DNA of 64,000 nt from an unicellular cyanobacterium SU2 (GTDB taxonomy: Bacteria; Cyanobacteriota; Cyanobacteriia; Cyanobacteriales; Microcystaceae): contig NEED01000073.1 of the NCBI GenBank assembly GCA_002110465.1, positions 1 through 64,000 on the forward strand, given 5' to 3'. How positions within the stretch are numbered: the stretch's first letter is position 1; every line of letters starts with the position of its first letter. The translations under genes and the position numbers were made by a program. Below the pieces are notes generated by a model. That model worked only from the letters and a program-made list of their open reading frames with translations. It was not told where the DNA came from and did no database searches. Positions 9,794 to 20,787 of this stretch are shown piece after piece.

Positions 9794-12700
9794 TTAAATT
9801 GGAAACCTTTTGAGTTTAGTCACAGCTTCTTTAGCAGAATCTTTGAGATAGTTAGATATATCTGGGATTTGGGGAATTTGCCACAAAAGATCAATAGTTC
9901 GCCGCAACAAGCGCACTAAATCCCCTTCATCGAGACTCGTATTCTCGCATAATTCCTGCCAATCTGCTCCTAACGCCCATTGTTCAATCAATCCCATTAA
10001 TTCCAACTCTAACCACACCGGAATAGTAATATCATAACGAGATTGAGATTGAAACAGAAGACGGCGAATTTCTCGTAAACTCACCCCTTCTCCTTCGGAG
10101 TGACTAAATAACCCTAAAATTTCTGGAGAAGGTCGATAGTTTGTCCAGGTATCAGGACGCAAGGTTTCAGTAATTAAAGCACTCACCGCAGCCGCCAGAT
10201 GATGAGGTTCCAAGCGTTCAAGGGAACCGGACATAATCACCAACCCCAACCAAAGTTCATTTTCTCCCCGAATGGTGGCGCAAGCTTGACCGAGAGGAGT
10301 GGGATTATAACCATCAAGGGCTTTAAACTCCCGTAAAATATCAATTAAATTGAGGAATTCTTCCCAATAATAGGATTGACGGGACTGGAGTTTATGAAAT
10401 TTGACATGACTGTTATGGAGTTCTTCGCGTAGTTTCAGGCGTTGACGGTGTAGCTTGAGTAAACGGGTCGGATTTTTCCGTTGGGCTAAGGGATGGCTGT
10501 CTAGTTTTTCTTGAACGTGATCAATGCGTTGCTGTTGTTGGATGACTTCTGGGGCTACGGCCAAGGGAACCGCGCGATCGCCCATTTGACTACAAACCAC
10601 CACTGAAGTCTCATCTCCTTTATGACCTTTCCCAAACGATAGAGTCTCAAGATCAGGCAAATTTAACCCTTGAACAAAATTAAGGGGCAGAGAAGCCCCA
10701 CTGATATCGACTACATCGCCACGTTTTACTTTATACCAATAGTTATCTTCTCCTAAACACAGAAAATCAGGAGATTTTCCTGATCCAGGAACCATAGCTA
10801 CTAAAACAGCTAACTGAGGTTTAGAGACGTTGACCCGTTTTCCTTTTAGATAAAGAAGATCCCCCAGATTTAACTGGGCTAATTGGGGTAATATTTCTTG
10901 TTTACGAGTTTCCTCTGCTTGTTGTTGTAGAATTTTCAGCAGTCGCTTTTCTTCTTTGAGACGGGCTTTGAGTTTTTCGTAAGTGAAAAGATCGGTTTCC
11001 GTGAGTCCTGCTAAATCAATATCCACTTTCGTCAATTCAGTGGTTAAACTAGCAATATTTCGTTGTTCGGGTTCTAATTTCAATTGGGCAAGGTATTCTG
11101 CAAAACTCCGTTCTAATAAATGTTTGGCTTCATCTAAGGTATGTTTTTGTAAAAGGTTTAAGACCATGCCATAGGACGGAGTAAAACAACTCCGTAGAGG
11201 TTCCGAGTCAGCCATTGCCAAGTAAGCGGCTTCTTTTGCCCCTTCAAAGGGAGTTTGTACCGTGACCACGTATCCTACCTCATCCATTCCCCGTCGTCCT
11301 GCCCGTCCCGCAATTTGCAGGAATTCCGAAGGGGTTAACATACTATGGCCATTGTCGGTGCGTTTGGAGAGGGCAGAAATCACCGTGGTTCGCGCTGGCA
11401 TATTAATTCCAGCTGATAGAGTTGCGGTGGCAAACACAACTTTAACTAACCCGACTTCAAACAACTGTTCCACTAATTCCTTCCAAACAGGCAAAATTCC
11501 AGCATGGTGAGCAGCAATTCCTCTGGTTAGGGGTTCGAGTTGGTCACTCCTAACTAATTGGCAACTAGCAGCTAATAATTGAAATAGATGAATTTTGGTT
11601 TCTTCATCCCTTCTTAAATAGTCAAACAGATCAGCATCAGGAGAAGGGTTAGATAAAAAGTCTAATAGAGGTTGATACAGGGGCGGATTTTCAAGTTGAA
11701 CCACCTGAAGCAAACTTTCTTGAAGGGGGGGATTTTTGGAGAGAAAGAAGGTTAATAAATTGTATTGTAGGGCGTGGGCTTCTTCTGGGGAGACTAGGGT
11801 TAATCCATCGAGTCGCTGTACCGATTGATCGCACCCTCGACGACTGAAAATCACATAAATTGCAGGGAGTAAGTCTCGTTGATAAAGTTGCTTAATCACT
11901 GTCATTAAGCTAGGACACTCTTCCCGTTTGAGTCGCCGTTTTTTGTTTTGTTGTCCCTTGGGCTTTAAACGAGGATTAAGGGCAGTTTGTTTGGAGTTGA
12001 GTAAGGGAGACAGTCGAGTTTTGCTACTAAAATAAAACCGCAGGGGAACAGGGCGAAAATCCGAATTAATTAACTCACACAGACTGACTTTATCAGTTTT
12101 TGGGTCAATGCCAGGGGCGGTTTTTCGGACTTGGTTGATCCAATTGGTGAGATCTTCGGGGTTGCCGATGGTGGCTGAAAGGGCTACTAATTGGATAGTG
12201 GGGGGACAATAAATGATCGACTCTTCCCAAACTGTTCCGCGACCTCGATTACTGATATAGTGGCATTCATCTAGAATCACGGTGGCTACGTTTTCTAAAG
12301 AAGTTCCTACCTGGCCGATGGGGGTTTCGTAAAGCATATTACGAAAAATCTCAGTGGTCATAATGATAATGGAAGCATTAGCATTAACCACCGTATCCCC
12401 CGTAATTAACCCCACTAAGTTTTGGTCACCCTTATCTATCTCTGAGGCAAATTTTTCTTGAAAATCACGGAATTTTTGATTGGAGAGAGCTTTTAGGGGA
12501 GTGGTATAGAAAACGCGCTTACCCATTTCTAGGGCATGATAGATGGCATATTCCCCAATGACGGTTTTTCCTGACCCCGTGGGGGCGCAGACAACGACAG
12601 ATTTTCCCTCTGCTAGGGCTGCGATCGCCTCTTTTTGAAACCCATCTAGTTCAAAGGGAAAAAGCTTGTCTAAATTTAATGGATCTAAGGATTGTTTCAC
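9794..12700 (-). CDS. Ski2/Mtr4-like DExH-box RNA helicase
   Basis: 968 residues. Superfamily 2 helicase of the Ski2/Mtr4 (DOB1) type that is widespread in cyanobacteria. Motif I is APTGSGKT (about residues 39-46), motif II is DECH (ILDECHYI, about residue 143), and motif VI is QIAGRAGRRG (about 455-464). An Ski2-like winged helix and a C-terminal DSHCT-type helical region follow (the end reads RRTIDLLWQIPQIPDISNYLKD in outline). Expected role: ATP-dependent RNA unwinding in cytoplasmic RNA processing or decay; the cyanobacterial substrate is not known to me. The start at MKQSLDPLNL places the Q-motif region at the usual distance from motif I. Probably co-transcribed with the 32-residue membrane peptide downstream; the divergent neighbour is a broken desaturase gene. 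Confidence 0.9.
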   Translation of the reverse strand: MKQSLDPLNLDKLFPFELDGFQKEAIAALAEGKSVVVCAPTGSGKTVIGEYAIYHALEMGKRVFYTTPLKALSNQKFRDFQEKFASEIDKGDQNLVGLITGDTVVNANASIIIMTTEIFRNMLYETPIGQVGTSLENVATVILDECHYISNRGRGTVWEESIIYCPPTIQLVALSATIGNPEDLTNWINQVRKTAPGIDPKTDKVSLCELINSDFRPVPLRFYFSSKTRLSPLLNSKQTALNPRLKPKGQQNKKRRLKREECPSLMTVIKQLYQRDLLPAIYVIFSRRGCDQSVQRLDGLTLVSPEEAHALQYNLLTFFLSKNPPLQESLLQVVQLENPPLYQPLLDFLSNPSPDADLFDYLRRDEETKIHLFQLLAASCQLVRSDQLEPLTRGIAAHHAGILPVWKELVEQLFEVGLVKVVFATATLSAGINMPARTTVISALSKRTDNGHSMLTPSEFLQIAGRAGRRGMDEVGYVVTVQTPFEGAKEAAYLAMADSEPLRSCFTPSYGMVLNLLQKHTLDEAKHLLERSFAEYLAQLKLEPEQRNIASLTTELTKVDIDLAGLTETDLFTYEKLKARLKEEKRLLKILQQQAEETRKQEILPQLAQLNLGDLLYLKGKRVNVSKPQLAVLVAMVPGSGKSPDFLCLGEDNYWYKVKRGDVVDISGASLPLNFVQGLNLPDLETLSFGKGHKGDETSVVVCSQMGDRAVPLAVAPEVIQQQQRIDHVQEKLDSHPLAQRKNPTRLLKLHRQRLKLREELHNSHVKFHKLQSRQSYYWEEFLNLIDILREFKALDGYNPTPLGQACATIRGENELWLGLVIMSGSLERLEPHHLAAAVSALITETLRPDTWTNYRPSPEILGLFSHSEGEGVSLREIRRLLFQSQSRYDITIPVWLELELMGLIEQWALGADWQELCENTSLDEGDLVRLLRRTIDLLWQIPQIPDISNYLKDSAKEAVTKLKRFPI

Positions 12701-12935
12701 TCAAGTTATACGATTATCTATCAAAGGCTGATGCCTCTTTATCCATTCTATTACGGTGGTCAGGTAATAGGTAATGGTAGAGACATTGCATACAACATCG
12801 CTACAGGATTTGGCAGATTTTAGTAGTCAGTGAAGATTATTGGACAAAATAGCGCGCAAGTTTCCTAAAACTCCTGTACCTTGTATAGAGGTTTTCTAGT
12901 CAAATAAAAGTTTCAGGGAAAAATTTAGGGAAACT

Positions 12936-13343
12936 ATGCAAAATGTATCGTTAAGACAACGTGAAGGTTTAATGGGCTTCCAAGACATCTTACCCATTAC
13001 CTATCTCCATCTACTCTACTTTGCTACTCATCTTCTAGCGTTGTCTGTCTTTTGGCTAGATTTCAGTTGGTTCGGGGTTGGGCTATGTTTAACCAGTTGC
13101 TTAATTCGTTTATTTGGTTCGGTAGCTGGATATCATCGCTATTTTTCTCATCGGGCTTTCAAAACATCCCGTTTATTCCAGTTTATCTTAGGGTTTCAGG
13201 GTTGTCTTTCTGGTGAACACGGTCCTTTGTGGTGGGCGCAAAAACATCCCATTTATCATCGTTACACCGATACGCCGAAGGATCTTCATTCTCCTTATTA
13301 TCAAGGATTAATCTACTTTAAAATACTAAAGTTAGTTTTGTGA
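12936..13343 (+). pseudogene. Truncated acyl-lipid (delta-9 type) fatty acid desaturase
   Basis: 135 codons matching the N-terminal half of the DesC/acyl-CoA desaturase family: two membrane segments (about residues 20-60), a first histidine box HRYFSH (about 70-75), then GPLWWAQKHPIYHRYTD where the second box HRxHHxxSD should be, and TPKDLHSP. The frame ends in an unrelated tail (YFKILKLVL) shortly after HSPYYQGL, so the last two transmembrane segments and the third box (HNxHH) are missing. Intact members are roughly 270-300 residues. The first His of box two is followed by P and Y rather than the usual spacing, so the metal centre is damaged even before the truncation. The 3' end abuts convergent mnmE by 16 bases, which suggests a deletion. 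Not expected to be active. Confidence 0.8.
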
Positions 13344-13359
13344 AACGAGTAATATTATA

Positions 13360-14742
13360 CTATTTGCCAATACAAAAGCGACTGAAAATTCTATCCAACA
13401 CTGATTCTGTTACCTCTTCTCCTGTAATTTCTCCTAATGCTTGAATTGCTTCACGAAGATCAATTGTCCAAAAATCTAAAGGTAGTTGATCAGCTATAGT
13501 TTCTTGTACTTGTTCTAATGCAAGTTTAGCACGGGTTAAAGCTGCACTTTGCCGTTGATTGATGGCTAAATTTAAATTTTCTGCCTTTATTTTTTGAGTT
13601 TTAACTGATGCTAAAATGGCTTTTTCTAAAGCGTGAATTCCTTGATTCTTTGCAGCAATTGTTTGAACAATTTGTTTGATTCTTGAGGGAAATTCTACCA
13701 ATTCTGCTTTCCCTAAATCGGTTTTATTAATGACTAAAATTAAGGGACGATGGTTAACTTGTTGATAAATTTCTTCATCTTCAGCAGTCCATCCCGCTTG
13801 AGCATCAACGGTTAGTAAAATAAGATCAGCATGACGGGCTGCATGACGCGATCGCTCAACCCCAATCTTTTCAACGGTATCCGCAGTCTCCCGAATTCCA
13901 GCCGTATCCAACACTTGTACCGGAATTCCTCCCACCACTAACTGAGATTCCACAACATCCCTGGTGGTTCCTGGTAAGTCCGTTACGATAGCGCGATCGC
14001 ACCGACTCCAAGCATTCAATAAACTCGATTTTCCCACATTGGGACGACCGACAATGGCTACTTTGATCCCACTACGGAGTAATTCTCCTTGATCCGATGT
14101 CGCTAAAACCTCCTCTACTTCAGCTAAAATTCTTTTTAACCCCTCAATAATTGAATTTTTATCTAAAGGGGGTAAGTCTTCTTCAAAGTCGATTCTCGCC
14201 TCTATTTCCGCGAGGATATCTAAACAAGCATGACGGAGTTGGTGAATGGTGTTTGCTAATTTTCCTTGCAAACCGGCTAACGCCATTTGAGACGCTTGCG
14301 GCGATCGCGCCCCCACAATTTCTGCGATACTTTCAGCTTGGGTTAAGTCAATTCTGCCGTTAAGAAATGCCCGCAGGGTAAATTCCCCAGGTTGGGCAAG
14401 TTTTGCGCCTAATTCTAAACATAATTTTAGAACCTGCTGGACAGGAATCATTCCCCCATGACAGTGAAATTCAACCACATCCTCACGGGTATAGGAACGA
14501 GGAGCTAACATCAACAATAGAAGGGCTTCGTCTATCACCTGTTGGGTTTGGGGATGACGGATATAACCGTAGAGAATGCGGTGGGTTTCCCAGAGTTGCT
14601 TTCCAGGGGGATCAAACAGGGTTTTAGCAATGGTTAGGGACTGGTTTCCCGATAGACGTACAATGCCGATGCTACCTTGTTGGGGGACAATAGCCGTAGC
14701 GATCGCGGCTATGGTTTCTCCTTGGTTAACTATCTTAGCCAT
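13360..14742 (-). CDS. mnmE: tRNA uridine-5-carboxymethylaminomethyl GTPase MnmE
   Basis: 460 residues, the usual MnmE/TrmE length. The N-terminal tetrahydrofolate-binding domain starts with DTI-like [10 protein letters not shown] and includes [10 protein letters not shown]. The central G domain has P-loop GRPNVGKSS (about residue 230), TTRD switch I, DTAGIRE (G3) and NKTD (G4). The C-terminus ends in the diagnostic CIGK, whose Cys is required for modification. With MnmG it forms the wobble-uridine xnm5U34 modification in certain tRNAs. The start [10 protein letters not shown] is standard. A small exported-protein gene ends 6 bases upstream of the start codon on the same strand, so they may share a transcript. 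Confidence 0.97.
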   Translation of the reverse strand: MAKIVNQGETIAAIATAIVPQQGSIGIVRLSGNQSLTIAKTLFDPPGKQLWETHRILYGYIRHPQTQQVIDEALLLLMLAPRSYTREDVVEFHCHGGMIPVQQVLKLCLELGAKLAQPGEFTLRAFLNGRIDLTQAESIAEIVGARSPQASQMALAGLQGKLANTIHQLRHACLDILAEIEARIDFEEDLPPLDKNSIIEGLKRILAEVEEVLATSDQGELLRSGIKVAIVGRPNVGKSSLLNAWSRCDRAIVTDLPGTTRDVVESQLVVGGIPVQVLDTAGIRETADTVEKIGVERSRHAARHADLILLTVDAQAGWTAEDEEIYQQVNHRPLILVINKTDLGKAELVEFPSRIKQIVQTIAAKNQGIHALEKAILASVKTQKIKAENLNLAINQRQSAALTRAKLALEQVQETIADQLPLDFWTIDLREAIQALGEITGEEVTESVLDRIFSRFCIGK

Positions 14743-14748
14743 AGCATT

Positions 14749-14979
14749 TTATCTTGGGGGCGGTTCCGAATCATCAATGCCTTGGTAAGAAGGATCAAAA
14801 GGGTGATTTAATCTTGCGTCTATCTGTGTAGTTGCTTGGTGGAAATTCTGGCTAGTTGATAAATTCTGGTAGCTAACTTTTCTATGGTTAGGAAACATTG
14901 ATTCTGCCTGAGCCATAGAAGGGATTCCCCATGCTAGAGATATAAATGAGATTGCTATCAGACTACTATAGCGTTTCAT
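14749..14979 (-). CDS. Small exported protein of unknown function
   Basis: 76 residues. The N-terminus MKRYSSLIAISFISLAWG, followed by a small-residue region ending MAQAES, is a textbook Sec signal peptide with a likely AQA cleavage site near residue 25. The mature part is about 50 residues, hydrophilic, ends in EPPPR and matches nothing I recognise. A strong AGGAGG Shine-Dalgarno lies about 7 bases upstream of the ATG, which supports translation. It sits 6 bases ahead of mnmE on the same strand. Confidence 0.65.
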   Translation of the reverse strand: MKRYSSLIAISFISLAWGIPSMAQAESMFPNHRKVSYQNLSTSQNFHQATTQIDARLNHPFDPSYQGIDDSEPPPR

Positions 14980-15205
14980 ACAATCCTCCTGGATTTGAGT
15001 ATTACCTAACTATGATATTGAGTATCTTTATGTCTTCTTGCTTATACGCTATTAGCCTAACATTTGTTAAAAGGGGATGTCAGTCCCATAAAAAGTAGAA
15101 TCATGTTATGTCAAGTAGAAAAAAATAATTAGTTTTTGGCGATCGCTACTATACACACTACTATCTCTATCTTAAACTATCTAGCAAGTGTTGACCAAGT
15201 CAATA

Positions 15206-18200
15206 TTATCTATCGTTACAGAATTTCTGTAGTTTCTGTATTTCATTGTGTTCTAGGTCTAGTGCAGAAAGCCCTGGATCTTCGTCTTGGATATTATTCA
15301 AATAAAGACGAGTTTTTTGGCAACCTTTTCTCAAAATTTGTTCCTTATTGTTTTTAATATTCTGATTAGTCAGTAACCGTAACTCTGTCAAGAGATTGTC
15401 CCAAACTCTAATAGAACCAAGCTTAGTCACCTCTAGTTGTCCTTTTATATCTATAGTTTGACGAATAGATAATTGGGCTAAAGAAAGCTCTTCTGAAACG
15501 TCTTCTTCTCGAGTTAGTTTTACAGTGCGATCTAAATCAAGCATAATTAAATCCCCGTCTTCAGTCCAGTCAGCAAATAATACAGGAAAATCTCCGCGAT
15601 AAACAGTAGATAATAATTCTCCTTGTAAATTCCATATTTTAATCGTTCCATCTTTGCTAGCAGAAGTTAGTAGCTGATGCTCCGGACTAAAACTCAAATA
15701 GTAAATTTGAGAGGTATGTTTCGTGCTTGAATAATCAAACCCAAACTTCGGATTAGCCTGTGGATTGCAATCCCATTTCTTAGATTGAGATTTATATTTC
15801 CATCGGACAATTTGCCCTTGTTCATTACCGGCAAATAAAAACAGAGAATCTGATGAATTCTTAGGTTTATTAAAAGTTAGAGAATACCAGGCAGCTGTTC
15901 CGAGATTCTCACAAGATAAAGTTGTTTTTTTATATAAATTATTTTCTTTAATATAAATATGTATTTTTCCATCGGCACTAGCAGAAGCTATCCATTTTCC
16001 ATCATCACTAAAACGAATATTATAAACTGCTTTCTGATGGTGAAGGTTATTAGACTTATTAGACTTATTAGATACAAAGTTAAATTGTCCTTTACTATCA
16101 CGTTCCCAGAATATTATTTCTCCATTTTCACGACCAGCAGCTATCGAGTTTCCATCGGGACTATATGCTAAAGAAATGATGGGGGAATCAACCTTTTGGG
16201 AACTCTCTAATGTCTGAAAATATTTATTGTCTTTCCAAATAATAACTTTACCTCTTTGATTTTTATCTTGAACAGATGCTTCGTTCTCAAAAGTAACAGC
16301 TTTCTTGCCAAAACCAACAGCCATTTCTTCCGCATTTATAGGATTAAAATAGACACTCCGTATTTCATTATTATTTGGAAAATTTTCTAAGGAGTTCTCT
16401 ATTTGTTGTTTCGTTTCTATATCCCATAAATATAATTTTGTTGCAAGCTTATTTGGATTATTATCATCATTAGTTAAAATTCCCAATCGATGAGCTTTCT
16501 TAGACTTAGAATAGGATAGATAAGAACCTTGAGCAACAATGACATTTAAGAATTCATAATTATTGAATTGAGGTCGATATATTTTAGGCGTACTACTGTT
16601 TTTAATATCCCAAATTTGTATTTGACCATTTTGACTTCCAGAAACCAGTAAATCTTCTGATATAAAACGTATTCTTGTAATAAAGTTTGTTGTTTTAATA
16701 ACCTTCCTCCATCGTATTTCTGGAGTTTTAGAGTTAAAATTAATAGACCAAAGAATAATTTTTCCTTGACTATCTGCTGATGCTAAAAGTTGATTGTCTG
16801 AGTTAAAAGTTACGTCATTTACTTTTGCATGATGACCTTTTAAAGTTAGATTATATTCAAATTTATTATTTTGTTTGCTTTGTGAATTGTACTTCCACAG
16901 CTTTATTGTTCCATCGTCACTAGCAGATGCAAGGAATAGTGAGGACTCTTGAGTCTCTTTAGAAACGATTGGGATAAAAGCTAAAGAATTAATAATATCA
17001 TTATGCTTATCGAGGGAATTACTTTCGTGATTAATAATTTGTTTAGGCTCAGGATTTATTTCATTCTCTTTTAATTCCCATATTGTAATCTGACAATCTT
17101 CCCCACTAGAAGCAACCCAGTTGTTCGTTATTGCTATCCCCCATGTACGCACAAGCTTAGTAACGTCAGAATTAGATTGTAGTCCATCATTATTAGAACA
17201 ATTTTGCTTAATTTCCTGGTCACTTACAGGCGGTAAAGATATTGTTTGTTTTTCGTTCCATTCGCGGTTTTCTTTATGCCAAAGTTTTAATTGATTAGGA
17301 CTTCCAAAAATAACTGTTTTGTTTTCTATACTACTAACAAAGGATCTTGACTGATCTTCTTTTCTTCCTATATTAAATTCTAATGAAGCTTGATCAATTA
17401 GTAATTCTTTATCGTTGTTTATGTTTTCCATAATTACTTTGTTATTTTTGTTATTAATTGTCCATTTTAAAATCGTACTGTTAGCGTTAAAAGTATAAAA
17501 TGTATTGTTATTAGAATCAGCTAAAATCTTAAAAACATGAGAATTTTCAGTTGATTTTCTATATTTTTCCTGAGAGAAAAGTGTTGCAGTATAAAGATTT
17601 CTTAAAGTATTTTTTTGTAAAGAAGCATTCTTTTGTAACAATTTTTCTTCAAATGATTCAAATAAGTTGACGATCCAAGTATCAGCTAATTGACTTGCTT
17701 GTACACTTTTGATCCTTGATTTTATTTGTTTTTGTTCTTTGCTTAACAAATAAAAATCTGTGATTAGTTCTGTTAATTTAATTTGTTGTTTTTGATAATT
17801 GGTAAGAAGAATAAAAAAAATAAGGGCAGCAATCATAATTTTCAAGATCCATACTGTATTCTCCAATTTCTTATTGTTTTGTATTAATTCTTTTTGAACA
17901 TCTTCAAGCTCTTTGCGAATTTCTTCCCCAGATATATCTCGTACAAAAGTAACAAAATAGTCATGAATCAATTGATATTTTTCTTCTATTTCTTGAACGA
18001 CAGAAATTAAATTAGAGTCTTTAAAAAAACTTAAAATCTCTTTTACTTTTTTTCGCAAATTTTTGTAATAAGGAAAATATAATTTTAATTCTTTTGATAA
18101 TTCCTGTTCAGTTTTTTCAGAACGTATATTCTGAGAGTTTGTTAGAAAATATAAAATTGCTCTAGCTATTTTTCTCGTTTCTTTGTCAATCCCACAATCA

Positions 18201-20638
18201 TTGATAATACTATTAATATATTTTTCTATCAAAACAATTTTGGAAGATTTGAATTCTGTTTGAAGATCATTATATTCATCAACTCTTGTTATTTTATCTT
18301 CCTCAATTTGTGAGCAAATAACCTGTAATTCAATTAATAAAATATCATGGCTGTAGCGATGTTTACTATCTTGTAAATCCTTGACTATTCTTTCAATAAG
18401 TTCATGATTCCAATTCAAATTAGCTTGTTCTGTTAATGCTTTAATTATTTTTTTTGCATCTTCCGCAGAAATATTATTTAATTGATAATGGTTCTCAATA
18501 TTTAACATTGAAGCTTCAGTTTTTACCTTTCCTTGAATATCAACTAATTCATATTCTTCTCGTAAATATTTTTCCAAATCTAGCAAACGATCAAAATAAT
18601 CTTTCCTTAAAGAAAGAATCACTCTAATTCCATGAGTTTTTTCTAGGCTAATACAATTAGCTAAAAACTGAAAAAATACTTTTTCTTTATTATTATTTTT
18701 AGTATTTAAAAACAGAGACTCAAATTGATCAAAAATAAACACTAAAATTGTTTTTTGCTGAAAATTTTTATCTATTTGTTTATACAAAAAATTAAGTTTT
18801 TGTATAAATTTAATATTGGGAAATATTTGAATTTCTTTTAAAATATTATCTAAGCACTTTTCATAATGATTGATTAAAACTGGTTTAAAGCGGTATCCAT
18901 TTTGAGTTCGCAGGTTTTTAATCTTGGGTATTAAACCAGCTTCAATAAAAGAGCTTTTACCAATACCTGAAGAGCCATAAATAATTGTTAATCTTTTTTT
19001 GTTTCTTAAACGCTTTACTATATTAAATAAGTCTTGATTATAGCTAGAGATTTGTATAGCTTGAGAAATATTTTCGGAAAACTCACTCGGTGAAAGAGCT
19101 GGGTTTATTTGTTCTTGATCTGGTTTAAGTTTTTTAGCACCAATAAAAGCACGAAAACCAAATTCTGTTTCCTTGCTTCTCTTTTCTAGCTTATAGGTGA
19201 ATGCTTTTCTATACAAGCCTTGAAAATAATAAATTTTATTCAAATAATCTTGAATTTGGATAGAGAGCCAAGGTGCGTAATTAGGTTCTGAAAATCTATC
19301 AGCTTTAGTTAAATACTTGATAGATACTTTAATTTTTTCCTGTTGGATTCGTTTATTTGTACTGATTATTTTAGCTTGTTCCCATATAGCCACACCTAAG
19401 GTAAATAAGTACAATACTTGATTAAATTTATCCTGAATGTTCAAAAAATCTTCAGTCTCTTGAATATTGTGCCTTGCTTCCTCAAATAAATTATAAGCTT
19501 GCTGAGCGTGTTGTTCACTTTTTATCCAGTTTTTACGATTGCGTTCAACTTCAGCTAATAAACCTTTAATCATTGCTTCTCTAAATGGATCTTTTGGTAA
19601 TGTATTAGGTGAGGATGAATCATAAATTTTCAAAATTTCTTGTGCTAATGTTTCTAATTCATTCCAGTACCCATCTTGTTGAGTTGTGATTCCTAATAAA
19701 TGGCAAACAACTAATAGAAAATTAAAAAATTTAACTTTGAGATATAAAAAATCACCTTGTTCAAAGTAGAAAATTGATTGTTTAAAATAATCTTTTGCTA
19801 CTCTTGCTTTTTGAATTCTATCTTGATGATTTCGCACAGATTTCGTTAGGTAAATTAATCCCAGATAATGACTAGCGATGCCACAATTTTTGTAATGATT
19901 AATTTCTTGATAAATATCAAGACTTTTTTTATAGTGTGACTCAGCTTTTTCTAACTCAGATTGAAGATAAGATTGATGGGATAAATATCCTAAAATAAAC
20001 TCAATATTTCCTTTTTGTTCTTCTGAAAGTAATTGTTCTTCTAAAATTCCGTTTCTTGCGGCTACAACTTCTGCATAAGTATAAAGTTGAGAGTTTTGTT
20101 GAAGAGTTTTGTCTAAGAATATGTTTTCTCTATGATGAATTACTGAGTCAAAAACTAGATCAATTGTTTGCTGTAGTGATTTTTGAACTTTGTCTAAAGA
20201 TTGTTCAAATCTAATTCGATATGCCCAACTTTCAAAATCATGATATTGACGAATAAATTTGACTAAAAGTTCATTATTTATCCAAATCACAATTGGAAAA
20301 TAAAATTGTTTTTTAAATTTTTCTCGAATTTGATTAGCAGACGTTAAGATTGTGTCTATCTGATTCACTTTATTCAAATCAGTAATTGCTAGACAATCAA
20401 AGGTTTCTGATGATGAGTTTTGTTTTTCACAAAAACTATAAAGTGATTTAATATTTCGAGGAACACTTTTGATATTCAGCCTAAAGTTATGCCCACTCAT
20501 TATTTGCGTAAGTTGTTTGATTTTTTCTGATTGCAAATCATTAAAATTACAAATAGCAAAGATTAGGCAAAACTCTCCTTGACAATCAAGTAATAAAGTT
20601 TCTAACTCTTCTAAAGATTGATCATTGTGAGTAAACAT
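15206..20638 (-). CDS. TPR-STAND NTPase-WD40 membrane-anchored protein
   Basis: 1810 residues. N-terminal region (about 1-170) resembles the conserved N-terminal domain of cyanobacterial TPR/STAND proteins (FPIVIWINNELL and FESWAYR motifs). TPR-like helices follow (about 200-480; SHYKKSLDIYQEI), then a STAND-type P-loop NTPase with Walker A YGSSGIGKSS (about residues 552-561), a Walker B-like strand ILVFIFDQFESLF and a winged-helix-like tail to about 900. There is one transmembrane helix (about 929-950) and a coiled segment, then roughly eleven WD40 blades (about 1080-1690; SASDDGTIKLW, SADSQGKIILW, SASKDGTIKIW), probably forming two propellers, and a short charged C-terminus. The layout is that of a sensor (WD40) with an NTP switch (STAND). 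No nuclease, protease or TIR effector is evident. It follows a co-oriented ATPase gene at 150 bases spacing and is AT-rich. Function inferred only. Confidence 0.85.
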   Translation of the reverse strand: MFTHNDQSLEELETLLLDCQGEFCLIFAICNFNDLQSEKIKQLTQIMSGHNFRLNIKSVPRNIKSLYSFCEKQNSSSETFDCLAITDLNKVNQIDTILTSANQIREKFKKQFYFPIVIWINNELLVKFIRQYHDFESWAYRIRFEQSLDKVQKSLQQTIDLVFDSVIHHRENIFLDKTLQQNSQLYTYAEVVAARNGILEEQLLSEEQKGNIEFILGYLSHQSYLQSELEKAESHYKKSLDIYQEINHYKNCGIASHYLGLIYLTKSVRNHQDRIQKARVAKDYFKQSIFYFEQGDFLYLKVKFFNFLLVVCHLLGITTQQDGYWNELETLAQEILKIYDSSSPNTLPKDPFREAMIKGLLAEVERNRKNWIKSEQHAQQAYNLFEEARHNIQETEDFLNIQDKFNQVLYLFTLGVAIWEQAKIISTNKRIQQEKIKVSIKYLTKADRFSEPNYAPWLSIQIQDYLNKIYYFQGLYRKAFTYKLEKRSKETEFGFRAFIGAKKLKPDQEQINPALSPSEFSENISQAIQISSYNQDLFNIVKRLRNKKRLTIIYGSSGIGKSSFIEAGLIPKIKNLRTQNGYRFKPVLINHYEKCLDNILKEIQIFPNIKFIQKLNFLYKQIDKNFQQKTILVFIFDQFESLFLNTKNNNKEKVFFQFLANCISLEKTHGIRVILSLRKDYFDRLLDLEKYLREEYELVDIQGKVKTEASMLNIENHYQLNNISAEDAKKIIKALTEQANLNWNHELIERIVKDLQDSKHRYSHDILLIELQVICSQIEEDKITRVDEYNDLQTEFKSSKIVLIEKYINSIINDCGIDKETRKIARAILYFLTNSQNIRSEKTEQELSKELKLYFPYYKNLRKKVKEILSFFKDSNLISVVQEIEEKYQLIHDYFVTFVRDISGEEIRKELEDVQKELIQNNKKLENTVWILKIMIAALIFFILLTNYQKQQIKLTELITDFYLLSKEQKQIKSRIKSVQASQLADTWIVNLFESFEEKLLQKNASLQKNTLRNLYTATLFSQEKYRKSTENSHVFKILADSNNNTFYTFNANSTILKWTINNKNNKVIMENINNDKELLIDQASLEFNIGRKEDQSRSFVSSIENKTVIFGSPNQLKLWHKENREWNEKQTISLPPVSDQEIKQNCSNNDGLQSNSDVTKLVRTWGIAITNNWVASSGEDCQITIWELKENEINPEPKQIINHESNSLDKHNDIINSLAFIPIVSKETQESSLFLASASDDGTIKLWKYNSQSKQNNKFEYNLTLKGHHAKVNDVTFNSDNQLLASADSQGKIILWSINFNSKTPEIRWRKVIKTTNFITRIRFISEDLLVSGSQNGQIQIWDIKNSSTPKIYRPQFNNYEFLNVIVAQGSYLSYSKSKKAHRLGILTNDDNNPNKLATKLYLWDIETKQQIENSLENFPNNNEIRSVYFNPINAEEMAVGFGKKAVTFENEASVQDKNQRGKVIIWKDNKYFQTLESSQKVDSPIISLAYSPDGNSIAAGRENGEIIFWERDSKGQFNFVSNKSNKSNNLHHQKAVYNIRFSDDGKWIASASADGKIHIYIKENNLYKKTTLSCENLGTAAWYSLTFNKPKNSSDSLFLFAGNEQGQIVRWKYKSQSKKWDCNPQANPKFGFDYSSTKHTSQIYYLSFSPEHQLLTSASKDGTIKIWNLQGELLSTVYRGDFPVLFADWTEDGDLIMLDLDRTVKLTREEDVSEELSLAQLSIRQTIDIKGQLEVTKLGSIRVWDNLLTELRLLTNQNIKNNKEQILRKGCQKTRLYLNNIQDEDPGLSALDLEHNEIQKLQKFCNDR

Positions 20639-20787
20639 TTTTTATCAAATCCTTTTATAAACTATCTTGATTTAAAATACAGACAATAAATGTAGATACT
20701 GAAACCAAAAATAAAGTTAAATTATATCAACTTATAAAGTCTAAATAATTAGAAAAATTTCTTTATAATTTAGGTGTATTTTGAATT

